From RGIG426 sp045598965 (GTDB lineage: Bacteria; Bacillota; Clostridia; Oscillospirales; Acutalibacteraceae), in assembly GCA_045598965.1 (NCBI GenBank), contig JAZRVH010000033.1:1-64000 (forward strand): a stretch of 64,000 bases of DNA, in the 5' to 3' direction. A model generated the notes under the pieces. The model was given only the letters and a program-made list of their open reading frames with translations, was not told where the DNA came from and made no database searches. Positions 39,550-49,253 of this stretch are shown in pieces (within the stretch, counting starts at the first letter, position 1; each line of letters opens with the position of its first letter). The position numbers were made by a program, and so were the translations under genes.

Positions 39550-40924
39550 TTTGCTCGCTCGCTTTTGTGCGTATGCGGAGAAAAACCGTTTATTCAAAAG
39601 CGGGGAAGCGGTGACGTGTGCCCTATCCGGCGGAGCCGATTCCGCCGTGCTGTTGCATTTGTTGGCAGCGGCAAAGGAAACGCTTTCGTTGGGTGAGATT
39701 TCGGCGGTTCATGTGCACCACGGATTACGGGGAGAGTCGGCGGATGCCGACGAAGCGTTTTGTGCCGCTTTGTGCAAGGCGTGGAATGTTCCGTTTTCCG
39801 TGTGCAAGGTGGATGTTTCCGCCGCCGTTGAAAAAACGGGGGAAAGTGTGGAGCAAGCCGCTCGTCGGTTGCGATATGATGCCTTGTTTTCCGTTTCAAA
39901 AAGCGGGGCGATTGCTACGGCTCATACGGCATCGGATAATGCCGAAACGGTGCTTTTGCACGTAACACGGGGCAGTGGACTTCGTGGACTTTGCGGTATC
40001 GAGCCTCGCCGTGATCGTCTGGTGAGACCGCTGTTGTTCGCCACTCGTGCGGATGTGGAGACGTACGCCGCCGAGCAGGAGATTGCGTTCGTGACGGATG
40101 AGACCAATGCCGATTCCACGTTTTCCCGCAATCGTGTGCGTGCTCAGGTGATGCCGACCCTTAAATCCATCAATCCCCAAGTGGAAACGGCGGTTTTACG
40201 CCTTTGTGAGACACTGCGGGAGGATGAGGAATGCCTTTCCGACCAAGGCCAGCTTTTGCTGGAATGTGCGGAATTTGAGGAGCGTCCCGGTGTGTACGAC
40301 CGTGAGGTGCTGAAAGCGGCACCGCCCGCCATTCTTCGGCGAGCCGTAAGGCGGATGCTTCCCACGGCAGTTGATGTAGAAAAATCCCATTTCAGTGCTC
40401 TGTGCCGCCTTGTGTTTGAGGAGGGAGCTGTGACGCTTCCCGGCAGAGTAACCGTAAAAGCCGAAGGGGACGCCCTTTTTGTTGCTGAGGAGGAGACGTG
40501 CTTGCCGCCGTTTTCCTTTCCCGTGGAGGTGGGCGTGCCGTTTGCGGTAGGGGAGCAGACCTATGAATTGCGACTTTTTTCTGCAAAAGAGTTCGAAAAA
40601 TGTCGAAAAGTTTACAGTTTGTTGTTACATTCCTTTTGTGATTATGCTACAATCAAAGGCGTTCTTACCGTACGCAATCGCTGTGACGGTGATGAATATC
40701 GCCCGGTGGGACGTGGAACAAAAACGCTGAAAAAGCTGTTTAACGAGGCGGGACTTTCGCTGTCTGAACGGACAAAAACGCCCGTTTTATGCGATGAAAA
40801 CGGCATTGTGGCGACGTTCGGCTTCGGGTTTGATGAGCACACGAAAGTGACCGAAAAAACCGAAAATATCCTTGTGTTTGCCAAGACGGAAACGTTTTTA
40901 CAAATAGACAACAGTCACTACTAA
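39530..40924 (+). CDS. tilS: tRNA(Ile)-lysidine synthase
   Basis: A 464-residue ATP-dependent enzyme that puts lysidine on C34 of tRNA-Ile(CAU), changing its decoding from AUG to AUA. The PP-loop ALSGGADSAV is at 31-40 and AVHVHHGLRG follows; the C-terminal substrate domain ends with NRCDGDEYRPVGRGTKTLKK. GCAGGAGG inside dnaB lies 6 nt before ATG 39530. The tilS-hpt-ftsH trio is conserved in Firmicutes. Confidence 0.95.
   Translation: MPTIHSDLLARFCAYAEKNRLFKSGEAVTCALSGGADSAVLLHLLAAAKETLSLGEISAVHVHHGLRGESADADEAFCAALCKAWNVPFSVCKVDVSAAVEKTGESVEQAARRLRYDALFSVSKSGAIATAHTASDNAETVLLHVTRGSGLRGLCGIEPRRDRLVRPLLFATRADVETYAAEQEIAFVTDETNADSTFSRNRVRAQVMPTLKSINPQVETAVLRLCETLREDEECLSDQGQLLLECAEFEERPGVYDREVLKAAPPAILRRAVRRMLPTAVDVEKSHFSALCRLVFEEGAVTLPGRVTVKAEGDALFVAEEETCLPPFSFPVEVGVPFAVGEQTYELRLFSAKEFEKCRKVYSLLLHSFCDYATIKGVLTVRNRCDGDEYRPVGRGTKTLKKLFNEAGLSLSERTKTPVLCDENGIVATFGFGFDEHTKVTEKTENILVFAKTETFLQIDNSHY
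40624..40652 (+). promoter_or_regulatory. possible internal promoter within tilS
   Basis: TTACAT (40624-40629), 17 nt, TACAAT (40647-40652) with TGC in front (extended -10), in an unusually AT-rich patch of the gene. It could give hpt-ftsH an independent transcript. Confidence 0.5.
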
Positions 40925-40946
40925 TCGAAAAAGAGAGGGTTTCAAA

Positions 40947-41489
40947 ATGAACGGAGAACAAGATGTAGCCTATACACTGGTTTCTGAGGAAAAAATTAAA
41001 TCTATCGTTGCCGAGGTTGCGGCACGTATTTCTGCGGACTATGAGGGGAAAAATTTATTTATCATCCCCGTGCTGAAAGGCTCCTTTATTTTTGCGGCAG
41101 ACCTTGTGCGTGCACTTTCTATTCCGTGTAGTGTGGATTTCCTTTCGGTATCCAGCTACGGTGCCGGCACCAAAACCTCCGGTAACGTGCGGATTATGAA
41201 AGATATTTCCTGCACGCTCGAGGATAAAGACGTGCTGATTGTGGAGGATATTCTTGACTCCGGAGTAACGCTGTCGTTCTTGTGCGAGCTGTTTAAGACC
41301 CGCAAACCGAAAAGCCTTAAGGTGTGCACGCTGTTCGACAAGCCGGAGCGTCGTCGGGTGGATTTTACTCCCGATTATGTGGGCTGCTCTGTGCCGGACG
41401 AATTTATCGTCGGTTACGGTCTTGACTACGACGAGCATTATCGTAATCTGCCGTTTGTCGGCGTGTTGAAACCCGAAATTTATGAATAA
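40947..41489 (+). CDS. hpt: hypoxanthine phosphoribosyltransferase
   Basis: A 180-residue purine salvage enzyme. The PRPP loop VLIVEDILDSGVTLS is at ~91-105; VLKGSFIFAADLVRAL is the substrate-side loop. AGAGAGGG precedes ATG 40947, 22 nt after tilS. In B. subtilis HprT partners with TilS in control of ftsH; that link is only suggested by position here. Confidence 0.96.
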   Translation: MNGEQDVAYTLVSEEKIKSIVAEVAARISADYEGKNLFIIPVLKGSFIFAADLVRALSIPCSVDFLSVSSYGAGTKTSGNVRIMKDISCTLEDKDVLIVEDILDSGVTLSFLCELFKTRKPKSLKVCTLFDKPERRRVDFTPDYVGCSVPDEFIVGYGLDYDEHYRNLPFVGVLKPEIYE

Positions 41490-41530
41490 ATGAAGTTTTT
41501 GCCGTCGGCAAAACGAAAGGAGGGGTTTTC

Positions 41531-43495
41531 TTGAATTTTAACGAGAACCCGAACAACGAAGAACATCAAGGTCGAAATTGGTTGCTGCTTATCGGCATCC
41601 CGCTGCTGATTATTATCGGCTTGTGGGCATTGACCAATTCCGGCACGACAAAACAGGATAAAACGTATTCCGAAATCGTCGGCTATTTTGAGCAAAACCA
41701 GGTGGAGGAATTCACGCTCAGTCTTGACAACTCCTCTTTGAAGCTGTTGCTGCGTGAGGATGTTCGCACCGACGTAAACAAAGATAAAAAGGTGGACGAC
41801 AAGGACATTTTGACCTATAAAGTCCCCAACCTGAACATCTTTGTTGATTCTGTCGTGTACGATATTGTTAACACGAATAACCGTGACAACGACAAAACCA
41901 ACGATGTGAAATACGACATTTTCCCGCAACGGGAGGTGTCGTGGGTTGCCAGCATGATGCCGACACTTATCGTTATGGTGGTATTTGCCCTCATTGTGTG
42001 GTTTATGATGAAGCGGTCGATGGGCTCTATGGGCGACGGAAAAATTGCCGGTTTCGGCAAGGCTCGCATCAAAAAGCCGTCGGACGAAAAACGCAAGGTC
42101 ACGTTTGATGACGTGGCAGGTGCGGATGAGGAAAAAGAGGATTTGCAAGAGCTTGTGGAGTTCTTAAAATCTCCCAAGCGATTTGAAGAGCTCGGTGCCC
42201 GTGTGCCGAAAGGCGTGTTGCTTATCGGCCCTCCCGGTACCGGTAAAACGTTGCTTGCCCGTGCTGTGGCGGGAGAAGCAGGCGTTCCGTTTTTCTCTAT
42301 CTCCGGTTCGGACTTTGTGGAAATGTACGTCGGTGTCGGTGCTTCCCGTGTTCGTGATTTGTTCGACCAGGCGAAAAAAAATTCCCCCTGCATTATCTTT
42401 GTTGACGAGATTGATGCGGTGGGTCGTCAGCGTGGTGCCGGTCTCGGCGGCGGTCACGACGAACGTGAGCAAACCTTAAACCAGATGCTCGTGGAGATGG
42501 ACGGTTTTGGTGCCAACGAGGGCGTCATTATGATTGCCGCTACCAACCGCCCGGATATTCTTGACCCGGCATTGACACGTCCCGGCCGTTTTGACCGCCA
42601 GGTGGTGGTGAACTATCCCGACGTGAAAGGCCGTGAGGAAATCCTTAAGGTTCACGCAAAGAACAAACCCATTGCTCCCGACGTTGACCTTAAGGTTATC
42701 GCCCAATCCACCTCCGGCTTTACCGGAGCTGACCTCGAGAACCTGTTGAACGAAGCGGCACTTCTTGCCGCTCGCCGCAAAATTCACTCCATCACGATGG
42801 AGGAAATCGAGGAGGCTACCGTCAAGGTGGTGGTGGGAACCGAAAAACGCAGTCATGTGATTTCGGAGGAAGATAAAAAAATCACCGCTTTCCACGAGGC
42901 GGGTCACGCCGTGGTATCCTATTATTCGCCCACCCAAGACCCGGTGCACCAGATTTCCATTATTCCCCGTGGCCTTGCCGCCGGTTATACCATGAACCTC
43001 CCGCAGGAGGATCGTACCCACATGACCAAAACCAATATGTTGGAGAGCATTCAGGTGCTTCTCGGCGGTCGTGTGGCAGAGACGCTGGCGTTAGAGGATA
43101 TCTGTACCGGTGCCTCCAACGATATTGAGCGGGCGTCTGAAATGGCACGTAAAATGGTGACCAAATACGGTATGAGCGACAAATTGGGGCCGCTGATGTT
43201 CGGTGAATCCGAGTCTGCCGGTGTGTTCCTCGGTCGTGATTTGGGTCACACCCGCAATTATTCGGAGGATACCGCCGGTCTCATTGACAGCGAGGTAGAA
43301 CGCATTATTACCGAATCGTTTGAGCTTGCGAAACAAAAGGTCGGTGACCACATGGATAAACTCAACGTGATTGCTGAGTACCTTATTGCTCATGAAAAAA
43401 TGGACGGTAAAACATTCTATGAGCTGATGGGGGACAAACCTGCTTCCGCAGAGGAGACTCCCGCCGTTTCCGAGGAATCCGAGGAAAACGCATAA
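41531..43495 (+). CDS. ftsH: ATP-dependent zinc metalloprotease FtsH
   Basis: A 654-residue membrane AAA+ protease for membrane-protein quality control. Two membrane helices (~17-36 and ~140-160) enclose an outside domain. Walker A is GPPGTGKT; the AAA second region of homology is ATNRPDILDPALTRPGRFDR; the zinc site HEAGH is at 455-459. The start is TTG 41531 after AAAGGAGGGG. The acidic C-terminal end is rich in Glu (ETPAVSEESEE). Confidence 0.97.
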   Translation: MNFNENPNNEEHQGRNWLLLIGIPLLIIIGLWALTNSGTTKQDKTYSEIVGYFEQNQVEEFTLSLDNSSLKLLLREDVRTDVNKDKKVDDKDILTYKVPNLNIFVDSVVYDIVNTNNRDNDKTNDVKYDIFPQREVSWVASMMPTLIVMVVFALIVWFMMKRSMGSMGDGKIAGFGKARIKKPSDEKRKVTFDDVAGADEEKEDLQELVEFLKSPKRFEELGARVPKGVLLIGPPGTGKTLLARAVAGEAGVPFFSISGSDFVEMYVGVGASRVRDLFDQAKKNSPCIIFVDEIDAVGRQRGAGLGGGHDEREQTLNQMLVEMDGFGANEGVIMIAATNRPDILDPALTRPGRFDRQVVVNYPDVKGREEILKVHAKNKPIAPDVDLKVIAQSTSGFTGADLENLLNEAALLAARRKIHSITMEEIEEATVKVVVGTEKRSHVISEEDKKITAFHEAGHAVVSYYSPTQDPVHQISIIPRGLAAGYTMNLPQEDRTHMTKTNMLESIQVLLGGRVAETLALEDICTGASNDIERASEMARKMVTKYGMSDKLGPLMFGESESAGVFLGRDLGHTRNYSEDTAGLIDSEVERIITESFELAKQKVGDHMDKLNVIAEYLIAHEKMDGKTFYELMGDKPASAEETPAVSEESEENA

Positions 43496-43512
43496 TCGTA
43501 TTTTCAAATTGG

Positions 43513-43539
43513 AAAAAGCCCGCTTTGCGGGCTTTTTTT
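43513..43539 (+). terminator. ftsH terminator
   Basis: AAAAAGCCCGC pairs with GCGGGCTTTTT around TTT, followed by further T's. Confidence 0.95.
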
Positions 43540-43560
43540 ACTGTTATTTTTAATGTTATC

Positions 43561-43589
43561 TTGTAATACAAAAATCATTGTGGTATACT
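43561..43589 (+). promoter_or_regulatory. uvrBA promoter
   Basis: TTGTAA (43561-43566), 17 nt, TATACT (43584-43589) with TGG in front (extended -10). No GAAC-type LexA box is seen around it. Confidence 0.7.
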
Positions 43590-43626
43590 GTAACCGTATA
43601 TGATTTTGGGGAAAGGAGAGAGCAGT

Positions 43627-45588
43627 ATGGACCACTTTGAACTGGTATCCGACTATACGCCTACCGGCGATCAGCCGGAGGCGATTGAGCAACTTGTAAA
43701 AGGCATTAAAAGCGGAATGAAAGAGCAGACGTTGCTTGGCGTTACCGGCTCGGGAAAAACCTTTACCATGGCGAATGTCATCGCCAAAGTCAATCGCCCC
43801 ACGCTGATTTTGGCACATAACAAAACGCTTGCTGCTCAGCTCTGTTCCGAATTTAAGGAGTTTTTTCCGCATAATGCGGTGGAGTACTTTGTTTCTTATT
43901 ACGATTATTATCAGCCGGAAGCTTATGTGCCGTCTACCGATACGTACATTGAAAAAGATTCCGATATCAACGATGAAATCGATAAATTGCGTCATTCGGC
44001 GACTTCGGCATTATCCGAACGACGAGACGTTATTCTTGTTGCCAGTGTGTCTTGTATCTATTCGTTGGGCGATCCTATTGATTATCGCAGTATGGTGATT
44101 TCGCTGCGTCCCGGAATGAAAAAAAGCCGAGACGAATTGATTGAAAAATTGGTGGGCATTCAGTACGAACGCAACGATGTGAATTTCACTCGCAATAAGT
44201 TTCGTGTTCGGGGAGATATTGTGGATATTTTTCCGGCATATTCTCAGGATTCCGCCATTCGGGTGGAATTGTTCGGCGACGAAATCGACCGGGTATGTGA
44301 GCTGAATCCGCTGACGGGGGAGATAAAAAACACCTTAAGCCATGTGGCGATTTATCCCGCTTCTCACTACATTATTCCTCCGGAAAAGATGGAGACCGCT
44401 ATCGGACGTATCGAAAGAGAACTGGAGGAACGGGTGGAGGTTTTCAAAAGCGAAAACAAGCTTTTGGAGGCACAACGCATCCTTCAACGCACCCGCTACG
44501 ATATCGAGATGCTTCGGGAAATCGGTATGTGCAAGGGGATTGAGAATTATTCGGCGGTGTTGTCCGGCAGAAAACCGGGAGACCCGCCTTGCACGCTTTT
44601 GGATTATTTTCCGGATGATTTTCTGTTGTTTGTGGACGAGTCTCATGCGACGCTTCCGCAGGTGCGGGGTATGTACGGCGGTGACCGAGCACGGAAAGAG
44701 TCGCTTGTGGAATACGGGTTCCGTTTGCCCAGTGCTTACGACAACCGTCCTCTCAATTTTGAGGAATTTTACGGACACGTGGGACAAGCGGTATTTGTCA
44801 GTGCTACGCCGAACGAGTTTGAAAAGGAACACAGTGCCCAGATTGTTGAACAGGTTATTCGTCCTACGGGATTGTTGGATCCGGAAACCTCGGTGCGTCC
44901 CGTGGAGGGGCAAATTGATGACCTGCTCGCTGAAATTCGGGAACGAACGGAGAAAAAAGAACGGGTGCTTGTGACGACACTCACCAAAAAAATGGCAGAG
45001 GATTTAACCGACTTTTTGCGTAATGCCGGTGTCAAGGTTCGCTATATGCACCACGATATTGACACCATCGAACGGATGGAGATTATCCGTGACTTGCGTC
45101 TCGGAGAATTTGACGTGCTGGTGGGTATCAACCTGCTTCGAGAGGGTCTTGATTTGCCGGAGGTGTCTCTCGTCGCCATTTTAGATGCGGATAAAGAGGG
45201 GTTTTTGCGTTCGGAAACCGCTTTAATACAGACGATGGGTCGTGCCGCCCGTCACGCACAGGGAAAGGTTATTCTCTATGCGGATGAGGTGACGCCGTCG
45301 ATGGAACGGGCACTCACGGAAACGGCACGCCGCCGTAAAATCCAAGATGACTACAACCGGGCACACGGTATTGTGCCGCAAACCATTGTCAAAGACGTGC
45401 GGGATGTGCTGGAAATCAGCGGCAAGGATACCGTGCGAAACGAAACCGGCCGCAAACTGTCCCGTGCCGAACGGGAGGCGGAAATCGTGAAGCTTAAAAA
45501 AGAGATGAAAAATGCGGCTCGTCTTTTGGAATTTGAACACGCTGCATGGCTTCGTGACCGGATTAAAGAATTACAAGGAGGCTCGTGA
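43627..45588 (+). CDS. uvrB: excinuclease ABC subunit B
   Basis: A 653-residue damage-verification helicase of nucleotide excision repair. Walker A GVTGSGKTF is at 38-46; the beta-hairpin region begins YYDYYQPEAYVPSTDTYIEKD; helicase motif V/VI lies in GRAARHAQGKVILYAD; the C-terminal UVR domain (IVKLKKEMKNAARLLEFEHAA) contacts UvrC. AAAGGAGAG precedes ATG 43627; uvrA overlaps its stop. Confidence 0.98.
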   Translation: MDHFELVSDYTPTGDQPEAIEQLVKGIKSGMKEQTLLGVTGSGKTFTMANVIAKVNRPTLILAHNKTLAAQLCSEFKEFFPHNAVEYFVSYYDYYQPEAYVPSTDTYIEKDSDINDEIDKLRHSATSALSERRDVILVASVSCIYSLGDPIDYRSMVISLRPGMKKSRDELIEKLVGIQYERNDVNFTRNKFRVRGDIVDIFPAYSQDSAIRVELFGDEIDRVCELNPLTGEIKNTLSHVAIYPASHYIIPPEKMETAIGRIERELEERVEVFKSENKLLEAQRILQRTRYDIEMLREIGMCKGIENYSAVLSGRKPGDPPCTLLDYFPDDFLLFVDESHATLPQVRGMYGGDRARKESLVEYGFRLPSAYDNRPLNFEEFYGHVGQAVFVSATPNEFEKEHSAQIVEQVIRPTGLLDPETSVRPVEGQIDDLLAEIRERTEKKERVLVTTLTKKMAEDLTDFLRNAGVKVRYMHHDIDTIERMEIIRDLRLGEFDVLVGINLLREGLDLPEVSLVAILDADKEGFLRSETALIQTMGRAARHAQGKVILYADEVTPSMERALTETARRRKIQDDYNRAHGIVPQTIVKDVRDVLEISGKDTVRNETGRKLSRAEREAEIVKLKKEMKNAARLLEFEHAAWLRDRIKELQGGS

Positions 45589-48416
45589 TGTCTGACGAAA
45601 AACAATTACGTATCCGTGGTGCACGGGCACATAACTTGAAGAATATCGACGTGGATATTCCACGGGACAAGCTGGTGGTGATGACCGGGCTTTCCGGCTC
45701 GGGAAAATCGTCGCTGGCATTCGATACGCTGTATGCGGAGGGACAACGCCGCTATGTGGAAAGCTTGTCCTCCTATGCTCGCCAGTTTTTGGGACAGATG
45801 GAAAAGCCGGATGTGGATGAGATTGAGGGACTGTCGCCCGCTATCTCCATTGACCAAAAAACCACCTCCAAAAACCCTCGTTCCACCGTGGGAACGGTGA
45901 CGGAAATTTACGACTACCTGCGTCTTTTGTATGCCCGTATCGGTGTGCCACACTGTCCGATTTGCGGAAAAGAGATTTCCCAACAATCCGTAGACCAAAT
46001 TGTCGACCGAGTGATGGCACTTCCCGAGGGCACGAAAATTCAATTACTGGCACCTTTGGTGCGTGGCCGCAAGGGACAACACCAAAAGGAGTTTGAACAC
46101 GCCCGCAAAGAGGGCTTTGCCCGTGTTCGGGTGGACGGAGAAATTCACGATTTGTCCGAGTCGTTTGATTTGGATAAAAACAAAAAGCACGAAATCGAAG
46201 TCGTGGTTGACCGGTTGGTGGTTGGCGAAAATATCCACAGCCGTTTGGCAGATTCGGTGGAAACGGCATGCACGTTGTCCGGTGGTCTGTTGGCGGTTGA
46301 CGTTATTGGCGGGGAGGAGATGCTGTTTTCTCAAAACTACGCTTGTCCCGACCATGGCGTCAGCGTTGAGGAATTGGCACCCCGTATGTTTTCGTTTAAC
46401 AATCCCTTTGGGGCGTGTCCGACCTGTACGGGTCTCGGCGTTTATATGTCTATTGACCCCGAGCGTGTATTTAAGGATAAATCGCTTTCCATCAATCAAG
46501 GGGCTATTTCCACCAGCGGTTGGAACTATTTAGAGGGCGGCACCATGGTACAGATGTACTTTGAAGCGGTGGCAAACGCCTATGATTTTTCGCTGGATAC
46601 TCCCGTCTGCGATATCCCGCAGGAAAAACTGGATGTACTGCTGTATGGTACCAACGGCAAAAAAATCAAAATGATTCGCCGTCAGGAATACGGAACGGGC
46701 GAATATATGGCACCCTTTGAGGGAATTGTCAACAATTTGGAGCGTCGGTATAAGGACACAAAAAGCGACTGGATGCGGGAAGAGCTGGAGACGTATATGC
46801 AGCAAATGCCCTGTCCCGATTGCCACGGTGACCGGTTGAAACCCGAAAGCTTGGCGGTAACGGTCGGCGGACTTAACATTATAGAATTTACCCGCCTTTC
46901 GGTGACCGAGGCGTTGGATTTTCTTTCGAACCTTAAACTGACCGAGAGAGAACATGCGATTGGCGACGGTATTCTGAAAGAGGTGCGGGAGCGGCTTGGG
47001 TTTTTGAAAGGTGTGGGACTGGAGTATTTAACGTTGTCTCGTGCTTCGGCAACGCTTTCCGGCGGCGAGGCACAGCGTATCCGTTTGGCAACCCAAATCG
47101 GCTCGTATTTGATGGGCGTTTTGTACATTCTTGACGAGCCCAGTATCGGCCTTCATCAGCGAGATAACGATAAATTGCTGGCGACCTTGAAACGACTGCG
47201 GGATTTGGGAAATACCCTTGTGGTCGTAGAGCACGACGAGGATACTATCCGCTCTGCCGATTATGTGGTGGATATCGGACCCGGAGCAGGCGTCCATGGC
47301 GGTAACGTTGTGTTTGCCGGCACACCGGAGGAGCTTTGCCATTGCGATGCATCCGTTACCGGCTTGTATTTGAGCGGCAAACGCACGATTCCGGTGCCGC
47401 AAAAACGTCGCAAGGGAACAGGCAAAAAGCTTATTGTTCACAAAGCGTCGGAAAACAACCTAAAGGACGTGAATGTACCGTTTTTAATGGGAGCATTCAA
47501 CTGCGTTACCGGTGTGTCCGGCTCGGGAAAATCCTCTCTCGTCAATGAGGTGCTGTACAAGGCTCTGGCGGGAAAGCTGAACCGTGCATTGACTCACCCG
47601 GGAAAACACGAGTCCATCACGGGTGTGGAATATCTCGACAAGGTAATCAATATTGACCAGTCGCCGATTGGACGTACGCCACGTTCCAACCCGGCTACGT
47701 ATACCGGTGTATTTAACGACATTCGCAATTTGTATGCACAAACGCCGGATGCAAAGGCTCACGGCTTCCAACCGGGACGATTTAGTTTTAACGTCAAGGG
47801 CGGTCGATGCGAGGCGTGTACCGGCGACGGTATTCTCAAAATCGAAATGCACTTTTTGCCGGATATTTACGTGCCTTGCGAGGTGTGCAAGGGAAAACGC
47901 TATAACCGTGAGACGTTAGAGGTTAAATATAAAGGGAAAAGTATATATGACGTTTTGGAGATGACTGCCGAGGAAGCGGTGGAGTTCTTTGCGGATATTC
48001 CGAGAATTGCCCGCAAGCTGAAAACGCTTGTGGACGTGGGACTTGGATATGTAAAACTGGGACAACCGGCGACAACTCTTTCCGGCGGCGAAGCCCAAAG
48101 GGTGAGGCTGGCAACCGAGTTGTCCCGTGTAGCTACCGGCAAAACCATTTATATCCTTGATGAGCCCACCACCGGATTACACACAGCGGATGTGGCACAG
48201 CTGCTCACCGTTTTGCAAAAGCTGGTGGATGCCGGAAACACGGTCGTGGTGATTGAGCACAATCTGGATGTAGTGAAATCTGCCGATTACCTTATTGATT
48301 TGGGCCCTGAGGGCGGTGATCGTGGCGGAGAAGTGATTGCAACCGGCACACCGGAACAGGTGGCAAAAAATCCACAATCCTATACGGGACAGTATTTAAA
48401 AAAGGTTCTAAAATAA
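45588..48416 (+). CDS. uvrA: excinuclease ABC subunit A
   Basis: A 942-residue ABC-type ATPase that finds bulky DNA damage. Two nucleotide-binding units are seen: Walker A GLSGSGKSS near residue 31 and GVSGSGKSS in the second half, each with an LSGGEAQR signature. Zinc modules include CPICGKEI, CPDCHGD and CEACTGDG...CEVCKGKR. AAGGAGG (45575-45581) is 6 nt before ATG 45588, which overlaps the uvrB stop by one base. Confidence 0.98.
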   Translation: MSDEKQLRIRGARAHNLKNIDVDIPRDKLVVMTGLSGSGKSSLAFDTLYAEGQRRYVESLSSYARQFLGQMEKPDVDEIEGLSPAISIDQKTTSKNPRSTVGTVTEIYDYLRLLYARIGVPHCPICGKEISQQSVDQIVDRVMALPEGTKIQLLAPLVRGRKGQHQKEFEHARKEGFARVRVDGEIHDLSESFDLDKNKKHEIEVVVDRLVVGENIHSRLADSVETACTLSGGLLAVDVIGGEEMLFSQNYACPDHGVSVEELAPRMFSFNNPFGACPTCTGLGVYMSIDPERVFKDKSLSINQGAISTSGWNYLEGGTMVQMYFEAVANAYDFSLDTPVCDIPQEKLDVLLYGTNGKKIKMIRRQEYGTGEYMAPFEGIVNNLERRYKDTKSDWMREELETYMQQMPCPDCHGDRLKPESLAVTVGGLNIIEFTRLSVTEALDFLSNLKLTEREHAIGDGILKEVRERLGFLKGVGLEYLTLSRASATLSGGEAQRIRLATQIGSYLMGVLYILDEPSIGLHQRDNDKLLATLKRLRDLGNTLVVVEHDEDTIRSADYVVDIGPGAGVHGGNVVFAGTPEELCHCDASVTGLYLSGKRTIPVPQKRRKGTGKKLIVHKASENNLKDVNVPFLMGAFNCVTGVSGSGKSSLVNEVLYKALAGKLNRALTHPGKHESITGVEYLDKVINIDQSPIGRTPRSNPATYTGVFNDIRNLYAQTPDAKAHGFQPGRFSFNVKGGRCEACTGDGILKIEMHFLPDIYVPCEVCKGKRYNRETLEVKYKGKSIYDVLEMTAEEAVEFFADIPRIARKLKTLVDVGLGYVKLGQPATTLSGGEAQRVRLATELSRVATGKTIYILDEPTTGLHTADVAQLLTVLQKLVDAGNTVVVIEHNLDVVKSADYLIDLGPEGGDRGGEVIATGTPEQVAKNPQSYTGQYLKKVLK

Positions 48417-48445
48417 AAATCCCCGCAAAACAGTGTTTTGCGGGG
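48411..48445 (-). terminator. terminator of radC (minus strand)
   Basis: CCCCGCAAAAC (48421-48431) pairs with GTTTTGCGGGG (48435-48445). The T-rich tract (ATTTTTATTTT) lies on the minus strand, so it mainly serves radC; on the plus strand only A's follow, giving at best weak termination of uvrA. Confidence 0.85.
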
Positions 48446-48465
48446 AAATGAACTCAAAATGCGTT

Positions 48466-49173
48466 TTATCGCTCGCCGTTTTCGGCGAAAATGTGGGCGA
48501 GAGTAGGTGTCTCTCGCATAGAGATAAAATCGTTATCGGCAATCACGATATGGTCCAACAGCTTAACGCTGACAGCGGAAAGCATTTTGGCAAGCGTGAC
48601 GGTACTTTCGATATCCGCTCGGGAGGGAAGTGCATGACCGGAGGGATGGTTGTGTGCGATTACGGCGGCAGTGGCGTTGTCCGCCAATGCCTGTTGTAAC
48701 ACGAGACGGGTGTTGATTTCGGTAGCATTTACGGAGCCTTTTGTAATCACCGAACAGTTGAGAACTTCGTGGCGATGATTCAAGGATATCAGCATCACAA
48801 GCTCGTTTTGTTCGTTCCAGAAACGGGGCAAAAGGAATTGCCCGAACTCCTCCGGTGTGGAAAGCTGGATGCCGGCGGGATGTTGTTCCTCGCCGCACTT
48901 GCGAACAAAGTGACCGCAGAGGAATAGAAGCGATGCGGCGTTGTCGCCAATGCCGTTGACGGTTTTCAGTTGAGCGGGGCTTGCCTGCAACACACCGGAG
49001 ACACTGCCAAAGCGGTCGAGAAGTGCGTGGGCAACGGGGTTGACATCTCCACGGGGAATGGCGTAAAACAGCAAATATTCTAAAAGCTGGATATCGTTGA
49101 ACACCTCGGGACCGTGACGGTTAAACTGCTCACGCATTCGTTGGCGGTGGTTTTTATGAATGTTGTTGTCCAT
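48466..49173 (-). CDS. radC: RadC family JAB/MPN domain protein
   Basis: A 235-residue protein. The N-terminal part has a helix-hairpin-helix type region (LKTVNGIGDNAASLL) and the C-terminal part a JAB1/MPN metalloprotease-like fold with the metal motif HNHPSG and a downstream Asp (DHIVIAD). The name is historical; a direct role in repair is not established, and members often associate with mobile or recombination functions. It stands alone on the minus strand with its own promoter and terminator. Confidence 0.93.
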   Translation of the reverse strand: MDNNIHKNHRQRMREQFNRHGPEVFNDIQLLEYLLFYAIPRGDVNPVAHALLDRFGSVSGVLQASPAQLKTVNGIGDNAASLLFLCGHFVRKCGEEQHPAGIQLSTPEEFGQFLLPRFWNEQNELVMLISLNHRHEVLNCSVITKGSVNATEINTRLVLQQALADNATAAVIAHNHPSGHALPSRADIESTVTLAKMLSAVSVKLLDHIVIADNDFISMRETPTLAHIFAENGER

Positions 49174-49203
49174 GATTCACACCCCTTTCGTGAGGTTTTT
49201 ATC

Positions 49204-49232
49204 AGTATAGCACAGTTCTTTGTTGAAAACAA
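49204..49232 (-). promoter_or_regulatory. radC promoter
   Basis: On the minus strand TTGTTT (49232-49227), 17 nt, TATACT (49209-49204). Confidence 0.55.
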
Positions 49233-49253
49233 GACTAAAAAGGAGGGAACGTC

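Noticed and set aside
43540..43626. LexA/SOS box before uvrB
   Set aside because: No GAAC-N4-GTTC type sequence is present.
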